A DNA stretch of 37,798 nt from the NCBI GenBank assembly GCA_949291445.1, contig CASEVT010000024.1, positions 1-37,798 on the forward strand. Reading direction: 5' to 3'. The number at the start of each line of letters is the position of its first letter. The first letter of the stretch is position 1. Both the position numbers and the translations under genes were made by a program. Source of the DNA: an uncultured bacterium. GTDB taxonomy: Bacteria; Cyanobacteriota; Vampirovibrionia; Gastranaerophilales; Gastranaerophilaceae. The notes beneath the pieces are model-generated. The model was not told the DNA's origin. It did not search any database and saw only the letters and a program-made list of their open reading frames with translations. Positions 32,578-37,798 of the stretch are shown one piece after another.

Positions 32578-33654
32578 ATGGAAGTTTTAATATTTGTTTC
32601 AGGTCTTATAACAGGCATAATCGCTGCACTTTTAGTCTTTAAATTTGTACAAAAAAAGCAAACATCCGCCTACTCAGACATCTATGAAAAAATGCAGCTG
32701 CAATTTGAAAACCTCTCCAATAGGATATTTAAAGAAACAACACAGGATTTCTCAAACCTTACAAAAGAAAGAATGAACGAAATACTTGAACCATTTAAAG
32801 AAAAATTTGATGAACTAAAAAAGCAATCAACACTAAATAACGAACAATTTGTAAAACTCGATGTACACATAAAAGACGTTATAGAAACCGGAGCAAAGAT
32901 ATCAACGGATACAAATACTCTGGCATCTGCCCTAAAAGGCGATAATATGAAACAAGGAAAATGGGGAGAACTGATTTTAGAACGAGTACTTGAATTATCC
33001 GGATTAAGAAAAGGCGAGGAATATGTTGTGCAAACCGGATTCGGAGCAAAAAAGCCTGACGCTACAATCCTGCTACCGGAGAACAGAGCAATATTCATTG
33101 ACGCCAAAACGACTCTTTCTTCATATGATGCGTACCTGAATTCTGAAAATGACGAAGAAGCACTACACTATCTTTCGCAATTTCAATCTTCAGTAAAATC
33201 ACATATTACCAACCTTGCAAAAAAAGAATATTTCGAAATGGAAGAATACACTTCACCCGAATATGTACTGATGTTTATCCCAATCGAAAGCTGCTATGCA
33301 CTATTATTTGAAAACAATAACGAATTATGGGAATTTGCCTGGAAAAATAAAATAATGCCGGTCTCACCATCCACACTGCTGAGTGCACTAAAAATTATAA
33401 GTAATTTTAATATTGCAAACAGACAAAACAAAAATGCACTCGAGATAGCAACACTCGCAGGAAAAATGATAGATAAATTTAGTGAACTGCTAAAAGATGT
33501 AAATGCGATACAAAAGAGCTTAAACGGCGCAATAACAAAGCTTAGCGGCAGAGACAACCTTATACGCCAAGCCGAAAGGCTCCAAGAACTGGGCGCAAAA
33601 AACTCCAAACAAATTCCAGAACTAAACCTGCCAGAAACAAGCAACTTCAATTAA
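32578..33654 (+). CDS. rmuC: RmuC-family DNA recombination protein
   Basis: 358 aa. N-terminal membrane anchor at ~3-22 (LIFVSGLITGIIAALLVF), a coiled-coil segment of ~100 residues, and the RmuC nuclease-like core: GKWGELILERVLELSG at ~122-137, PDATILLPENRAIFIDAKTTLSSYDAY, a RmuC signature with the D-A-K catalytic-type residues, and MFIPIESCYALLFE. RmuC limits inversion at short inverted repeats in E. coli; by similarity it is thought to cut or handle DNA structures. Ribosome-binding site GGGGG. Stop interlocks with that of the convergent HEAT gene (TTAA). Confidence 0.92.
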   Translation: MEVLIFVSGLITGIIAALLVFKFVQKKQTSAYSDIYEKMQLQFENLSNRIFKETTQDFSNLTKERMNEILEPFKEKFDELKKQSTLNNEQFVKLDVHIKDVIETGAKISTDTNTLASALKGDNMKQGKWGELILERVLELSGLRKGEEYVVQTGFGAKKPDATILLPENRAIFIDAKTTLSSYDAYLNSENDEEALHYLSQFQSSVKSHITNLAKKEYFEMEEYTSPEYVLMFIPIESCYALLFENNNELWEFAWKNKIMPVSPSTLLSALKIISNFNIANRQNKNALEIATLAGKMIDKFSELLKDVNAIQKSLNGAITKLSGRDNLIRQAERLQELGAKNSKQIPELNLPETSNFN

Positions 33655-34871
33655 GGAATGCTATTTGCAATAATAGCTTTCTTGTTTTCGTCATTCACGC
33701 GCTCAATGAGTTGCTGTTTGTCAAGCCCCGAAGTCTGTTCAAGCGTAGCCAATGCAATAACAGCCTCAGTCAGAATTATTTCATTGTCAGAATCCAAAAG
33801 CTCGCGCAACACACCGGCGGCAGACTCAATTTTCAATTCGCTTATCAAATGTATGGCAGAAATAACTCGTTCTGTATCCTTAGACAGTTCATTAGCAACC
33901 AAATCCTTCTGTTGGTTCCAAAACTCATCATTTTCAGATTTTAAGAGATTTAATATCTCTTTCAACTCAGACTTGGTAGCATTGTCTTCATCGTAAGTGT
34001 ACTCTTCATTTTCAGAAAATAACTCAAATCGCTGCAACGCTTTTAAGAGAATCACAGCAACGAGACTATTTTTATCGTCTTTATTTGTATTTAACAATGC
34101 AGCCAGAACATCATAAAGTTCAAAACTAAAAATTTGACTCAATGGCAATATTTCACCGAGACCGGAAAGTATCTTACTCAAACAGAAAAGGACATCATCG
34201 CTGTTTTCACGAGACAACATCTCCGGAATTGATTCCAAAAACGGTATCTCACCCGCAATATTTTCAGCGAATGAACTTTTTTTAACAAGTTTAAGCAGAG
34301 CAGGTACAGCATCAACACAACCATATGCAACTAAAAACTTAACTGCCTTAAACACAACAAACTCATCCTCTGAATTAAGCATTTCATAAGCCATATTATA
34401 AGCAAGTTTAAAATCCATAGCACTCAGAGCCTGAGCAGAATTATAAGCCAACGACTCATCATCAGAGAACGCATATTCACTCAATAATTCGCAAGCTGCC
34501 GTATCCGGAATATATGAAAAATACTTTGCGCAATATATTTTCTGGTTCAGACTTCCGCTTTCAAGCATCTCCAATAAGGTATCAGACAAATCCTCATTAG
34601 CATACTTGGCAAGAAATCCCGCAATTAAATCCTCGTAATCAGGCGAATAATAGTTTAAGAACTTAAGCAAATTTTTGTAATTATTCTCGCTAATAACAGA
34701 CTCGAAACGACTATTAACATTAGACTTTATAAAATCAAACAAATAATCACTCTTATCCACGAGCATGGAGAAAGCATCGGTATTAGCCTCATCGACAATA
34801 ATTCTGGCGGCATTTAGCGCCTTTTGCTCATTTTTTCCAGTTAATTCATTTACAAGAGTTTCAGTGTTCAT
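33651..34871 (-). CDS. HEAT-like repeat protein
   Basis: 406 aa from ATG 34871; a TTG-initiated frame nine codons longer would start inside or above the promoter. Almost all alpha-helical, with repeated antiparallel helix pairs like those of HEAT repeats, for example AALLNTNKDDKNSLVAVILLKAL, given here by its ends, SDNEIILTEAVIALATLEQ and SDDESLAYNSAQALSAMD. Expected to be a solenoid interaction protein in the cytoplasm; partner unknown. No signal peptide. The -10 TATAAT (34879-34884, minus) ends 7 nt before the ATG, with no Shine-Dalgarno close enough. Convergent with rmuC. Confidence 0.75.
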   Translation of the reverse strand: MNTETLVNELTGKNEQKALNAARIIVDEANTDAFSMLVDKSDYLFDFIKSNVNSRFESVISENNYKNLLKFLNYYSPDYEDLIAGFLAKYANEDLSDTLLEMLESGSLNQKIYCAKYFSYIPDTAACELLSEYAFSDDESLAYNSAQALSAMDFKLAYNMAYEMLNSEDEFVVFKAVKFLVAYGCVDAVPALLKLVKKSSFAENIAGEIPFLESIPEMLSRENSDDVLFCLSKILSGLGEILPLSQIFSFELYDVLAALLNTNKDDKNSLVAVILLKALQRFELFSENEEYTYDEDNATKSELKEILNLLKSENDEFWNQQKDLVANELSKDTERVISAIHLISELKIESAAGVLRELLDSDNEIILTEAVIALATLEQTSGLDKQQLIERVNDENKKAIIANSIP

Positions 34872-34878
34872 AAAAAAT

Positions 34879-34884
34879 ATTATA
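34879..34884 (-). promoter_or_regulatory. Near-leaderless -10 of the HEAT gene
   Basis: Perfect TATAAT on the minus strand, 7 nt from ATG 34871. No convincing -35. Confidence 0.4.
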
Positions 34885-34920
34885 TCCTTTTTTTTCAAGG
34901 AATAAAATACCCTGTTAAAA

Positions 34921-37377
34921 CTATTCTCTAAAAGTCAATCCCGAAACAGAGTTTTTCAGAGCATCCTTAATTTTGTTAATTTGAGAATCAACAGCATCAT
35001 CAGTCAAAGTAGCCTCAAGATCTTGCAACTTAATTCTATAAGCCATGCTCTTAAACCCATCTTGAATATGTTCACCTTGATATACATCAAAAAGCTCCTG
35101 ACCGTTGAACAAACTGTTATCTGCAGCCTTTTTAATTATTCTGGATATTTCATCGTGAGAAACACTATCTGGAACAACAAAAGCAATATCACGTTGCACT
35201 TCAGGATAAAGCGGCAATTTCTTATATCTGGGGACGCTAACATGCACTGCTTGCAAAAGCGATTCCAAATTCAATTCAAAAATATACACATTTTGCTGAA
35301 ATTTTTGCTTATCTTTCAAAAGGGGATGAACCTCACCGAAGAATCCGACAGTTTCGGGCTTTTTACCTAAAAGGACAAGCTTAGCCGACTTACCTGGGTG
35401 CAAAAAGCTAAACTCATCAGATTTTTCGTATTTAATACGATTTTCAAGTCCCAAAAGAGTAACCAAATTTTGTATAATACCTTTAACAGTATAAAAATCG
35501 GTTTCAGGTTTCTTGATCCAACTTTCGTTGTTAACAGAGCCTGACAACGCGCCTGTCAACATACGATTTTCAACGACACCGGAATCTTTAAGATCAGCTG
35601 CGTGATCAATAAAATATGATTTACCGATCTCATAAAGCCTCAAATTTTTCTGACCGTTTGCGAAGTTATATTTAACAACATTCAACATATTAGCAACAAG
35701 TGTTTGACGGAGCATCGTATGTTCTTCACTTTGCGCATTATGAACTTTAACCGCCTTGGAATCATCATAGTTAACGAAAAATTCTTTATACAAAGGTACA
35801 CCGACTAATGAAGAAGTAACAGCCTCATCAAACCCATTACCTAAAAGCAAATTATTAATTTTTTTCAAAACAGTCACCTCAGGAGAAATTTCCAAAGGTA
35901 AAGAGTTTTTAGGAATAGTAGGCGCAATCTTGTCATAGCCGTCAATTCTGGCAATTTCTTCAATCAAATCAATCTCTCTATAAACATCGACCGCTCTAAA
36001 AGAAGGGACCTTAAACTTAGCCGCGATATCGTTTTTACCAAGAAGTGTAAACCCGAGCTTTTCAAGAACTTCAATACATCTTTCGGGAGCAATCTCAGTG
36101 CCCAAAATCCTTTTTATTTGAGAAAATCGGAGAGTAATATCAATTTCAGGCAGCTTATTTTCACCGGTTTCAACAATCCCGTCAATTTTAGCATCAGCCA
36201 ATTCAACCAAAAGTTGTAAAGCACGTAGCAGAGCCGGTTTTGTCGCTTCAATATCGACCCCTCGTTCAAATCTTGCACTAGCTTCACTTCTATAGCCGAT
36301 ACTTCTTGCGGAACGCCGGTTGCAAACAGGAGTAAAATAAGCAGATTCAAGAACAATATTTTTAGTAGAATTGTCAACCTCACTATTGGCACAACCAAAC
36401 ACCCCACCTACGCAGACAGCAGAATCTTTTGTAGCGATCAAAATAGTATCATTAGAAGTTTCACGCTCAACATCATCAAGAGTAACAATTTTTTCGTTAG
36501 GCATAGCCCTTCTAACACAGAGATATCCGTTTAATTTATCCATATCAAAGGCATGTAGAGGTTGTCCATATTCTAACAAGACATAATTGGTAATATCGAC
36601 AACATTATTGATAGCTCTAATACCTGAAGCCAATAGTCGTCTTTGCATCCAATCAGGAGAAGGTTTTATTTTAACATCCCGAACCAAACCTGCAGCATAA
36701 TATTTACAAGCATCTTGAGCAATAATTTCAACAGAAAATTTATCAGTATTTAAATCATTAACACTTTGTAAAGGTGAAAAATTAAGCTTCTTATTAAAAA
36801 TAGCGCACAATTCTCTTGCAACACCGATAACAGACATCTGATCGCCTCTATTAGCAGTAGGAGCGACATCAAAGACAATATCCTCTTTTATATTCAAAAC
36901 TTCCTCAAGTTTAACACCAAGAGTCAAACCTGACTTAAACCTGTTAAGGATGAGTATACCATCTTCCTCTTGCAAACCCTCGAGCCCAAGTTCATCCTGA
37001 GAGCAGAGCATTCCCTGAGACTCAACACCTCTAATGACAGCCGGAGTCAATTCAAACGACTCACCGGTTTTGCGATTAAGCACTTTAGAGCCGACAGACG
37101 CATAAGGAATAATTTGACCTTCTTTGATATTCTGAGCACCACAAACAACAGTTTTAATCGTTGTACCCAAATCGACATCAACAAGATGCAGCTTATCGGC
37201 ATTTGGATGTTGAGAAATCTTCTTTATTTGAGCAGTAATTATATTTGTAAATTTAGGACCAATCTTTGAAATCTCCTCAACTTCAAGACCGCTCATAGTC
37301 AACTCATGGGCAATTTGCTCGGGAGTAACATCACTTAAATCAACATATTCATTTAGCCATTCCAATGAAATCTGCAT
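34921..37377 (-). CDS. pheT: Phenylalanine-tRNA ligase beta subunit
   Basis: 818 aa from ATG 37377 (AAGGA upstream); the longer frame adds 16 unlikely residues. Large subunit of the alpha2beta2 enzyme that charges tRNA-Phe. Domains in order: short N-terminal MQISLEWLNEYVDLSD; the tRNA-binding OB-fold at ~40-155 (HPNADKLHLVDVD; VCGAQNIKEGQIIPYA); the B3/B4 editing-type domain (NVVDITNYVLLEYGQPLHAFD); B5; the catalytic-like core; and the C-terminal anticodon-binding domain (PLYPEVQRDIAFVV). pheS is not next to it on either side, as is usual in Cyanobacteria but not in most bacteria. Confidence 0.97.
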   Translation of the reverse strand: MQISLEWLNEYVDLSDVTPEQIAHELTMSGLEVEEISKIGPKFTNIITAQIKKISQHPNADKLHLVDVDLGTTIKTVVCGAQNIKEGQIIPYASVGSKVLNRKTGESFELTPAVIRGVESQGMLCSQDELGLEGLQEEDGILILNRFKSGLTLGVKLEEVLNIKEDIVFDVAPTANRGDQMSVIGVARELCAIFNKKLNFSPLQSVNDLNTDKFSVEIIAQDACKYYAAGLVRDVKIKPSPDWMQRRLLASGIRAINNVVDITNYVLLEYGQPLHAFDMDKLNGYLCVRRAMPNEKIVTLDDVERETSNDTILIATKDSAVCVGGVFGCANSEVDNSTKNIVLESAYFTPVCNRRSARSIGYRSEASARFERGVDIEATKPALLRALQLLVELADAKIDGIVETGENKLPEIDITLRFSQIKRILGTEIAPERCIEVLEKLGFTLLGKNDIAAKFKVPSFRAVDVYREIDLIEEIARIDGYDKIAPTIPKNSLPLEISPEVTVLKKINNLLLGNGFDEAVTSSLVGVPLYKEFFVNYDDSKAVKVHNAQSEEHTMLRQTLVANMLNVVKYNFANGQKNLRLYEIGKSYFIDHAADLKDSGVVENRMLTGALSGSVNNESWIKKPETDFYTVKGIIQNLVTLLGLENRIKYEKSDEFSFLHPGKSAKLVLLGKKPETVGFFGEVHPLLKDKQKFQQNVYIFELNLESLLQAVHVSVPRYKKLPLYPEVQRDIAFVVPDSVSHDEISRIIKKAADNSLFNGQELFDVYQGEHIQDGFKSMAYRIKLQDLEATLTDDAVDSQINKIKDALKNSVSGLTFRE

Positions 37378-37415
37378 ACTCAATTCCTTTACATACTTAA
37401 CTACTATATAAAAAA

Positions 37416-37424
37416 ATTTTACCA
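37416..37424 (-). promoter_or_regulatory. Extended -10 of pheT
   Basis: Minus strand: TGG-TAAAAT (-10 at 37416-37421); predicted leader ~32 nt with AAAGGA. No good -35. No leader-peptide or T-box structure seen. Confidence 0.4.
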
Positions 37425-37517
37425 CAAATGTATATCTGCAAAATGGTGATTTTTGAAATTATGCTCTTAATATAAAAATAATAAAATCATAAAATTTCTA
37501 AACAAATCTAAAACCAA

Positions 37518-37549
37518 AACCCCGCATAGATTATGTTCTATACGGGGTT
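37518..37549 (-). terminator. Intrinsic terminator after the barrel gene
   Basis: A 13-bp stem with 6-nt loop: AACCCCG(T/C)ATAGA arms around ACATAA on the minus strand; the one non-Watson-Crick position is a G:U pair when read as minus-strand RNA but a C:A mismatch on the plus strand, so it favours the minus strand. It is followed by TTTTGGTTTTAG. Lies 24 nt beyond the stop of the barrel gene. Confidence 0.75.
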
Positions 37550-37572
37550 ATTGCATATTGTGTTTAATTTGC

Positions 37573-37797
37573 TTATTCTTTATCCGGATCCTTGCCTAAA
37601 GCCCATCTTAAGCCGGCGGAGAGAGAGACGCCGTTGCGGCCTCCGTTTTGGATCATTGCTTGTCCATAGGCTACAAATTTGCCTTTTACGCTTCTTTGCA
37701 AGCCTACTCCGTACTGTACATATGGATCTATGCTCATCTCCGGCAGTCTTACACTATCTGCTGTCACCTTACTTTCATCAAGCAAGTTCCAGATCAT
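37573..37797 (-). CDS. Autotransporter-like beta-barrel protein, C-terminal fragment
   Basis: The last 74 or so residues of a larger minus-strand gene that runs off the window end; the Met at the edge is probably internal. The fragment has the alternating pattern of barrel strands: DPYVQYGVGLQRSVKGKF, then VAYGQAMIQNGGRNGVSLSAG and the final LRWALG, followed by a short charged tail KDPDKE. YGQAM-x-NGGRNG and G(L/F)RW near the end recall the C-terminal strands of autotransporter barrels. If right, it sits in the outer membrane. Terminator follows. Confidence 0.6.
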   Translation of the reverse strand: MIWNLLDESKVTADSVRLPEMSIDPYVQYGVGLQRSVKGKFVAYGQAMIQNGGRNGVSLSAGLRWALGKDPDKE

Positions 37798-37798
37798 A

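Noticed and set aside
1-37798. tRNA, rRNA, CRISPR, IS elements, prophage or defence islands
   Set aside because: No cloverleaf, repeat-spacer, transposase or phage-type genes seen; the lone HNH protein is of the housekeeping-type cyanobacterial family.

Overview
AT-rich (low-GC) bacterial DNA, densely coded on both strands under the standard bacterial code (TAA, TAG and TGA all used as stops; TTG used as a start in places). The gene set suggests a Gram-negative, non-photosynthetic relative of Cyanobacteria, most likely Vampirovibrionia/Melainabacteria (Gastranaerophilales type). The grounds are a cyanobacterial-style DivIVA-like coiled-coil gene directly after coaD, a cyanobacterial-type HNH protein, pheT without an adjacent pheS, an LptF/G permease and an outer-membrane barrel fragment (double membrane), and several small orphan proteins. 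The lineage call is inference from remembered protein families; no 16S or marker search was possible.

Layout. 1-2.0 kb: patatin-like lipase and an unknown Lys/Glu-rich protein. 2.0-6.1 kb: a sugar module, an SLC45/GPH-type transporter divergent from a large GH13-like enzyme, with both promoters and a LacI-type operator candidate between them. 6.1-8.2 kb: unknown gene, coaD, DivIVA-like gene, strong terminator. 8.2-11.0 kb: shikimate operon aroC-aroK-aroB. 11.0-13.9 kb (minus): secD-secF-HTH/zinc ribbon. 13.9-19.6 kb: N-acetylmuramoyl-L-alanine amidase, divergent Cys-rich protein plus LptF/G, then a TPR-GGDEF operon. 19.7-23.1 kb: HNH nuclease, glutaredoxin, two small membrane proteins, phosphohexomutase. 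23.2-28.5 kb: YkgJ-type protein, YjfB-like small protein, rluB-bioD (minus) divergent from an ArnT/PMT-type glycosyltransferase, and a tandem pair of non-canonical thymidylate-kinase-like genes. 28.6-31.3 kb: EF-hand protein, FliK-like protein and two small orphans. 31.4-37.8 kb: recF divergent from rmuC, a HEAT-like protein, pheT, a terminator, and the C-terminus of an autotransporter-like barrel.

The most unusual signal is at gene starts. Eight genes have a sigma70-like -10 box exactly 6 nt before the ATG and no Shine-Dalgarno sequence, so their predicted transcripts begin at the ATG (leaderless). Three more are near this (3, 7 and 7 nt accounted for in the entries). The other genes have ordinary leaders with AAGGAG/GGAGG-like sites. 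Where the -35 box is good the TG extension is absent, and where the -35 is poor the TGn extended -10 is usually present, which is what real promoters do. In one spot, rluB (minus) and the glycosyltransferase (plus) appear to share a single self-complementary -35 hexamer, TTGCAA, with 17-bp spacers on both sides.

Convergent genes are packed extremely tightly: seven of ten convergent junctions are separated by 11 bp or less or overlap. Only two convincing intrinsic terminators are seen. No tRNA, rRNA, CRISPR array, insertion sequence or prophage was recognised. I did not find a clear multi-gene defence or mobile system.
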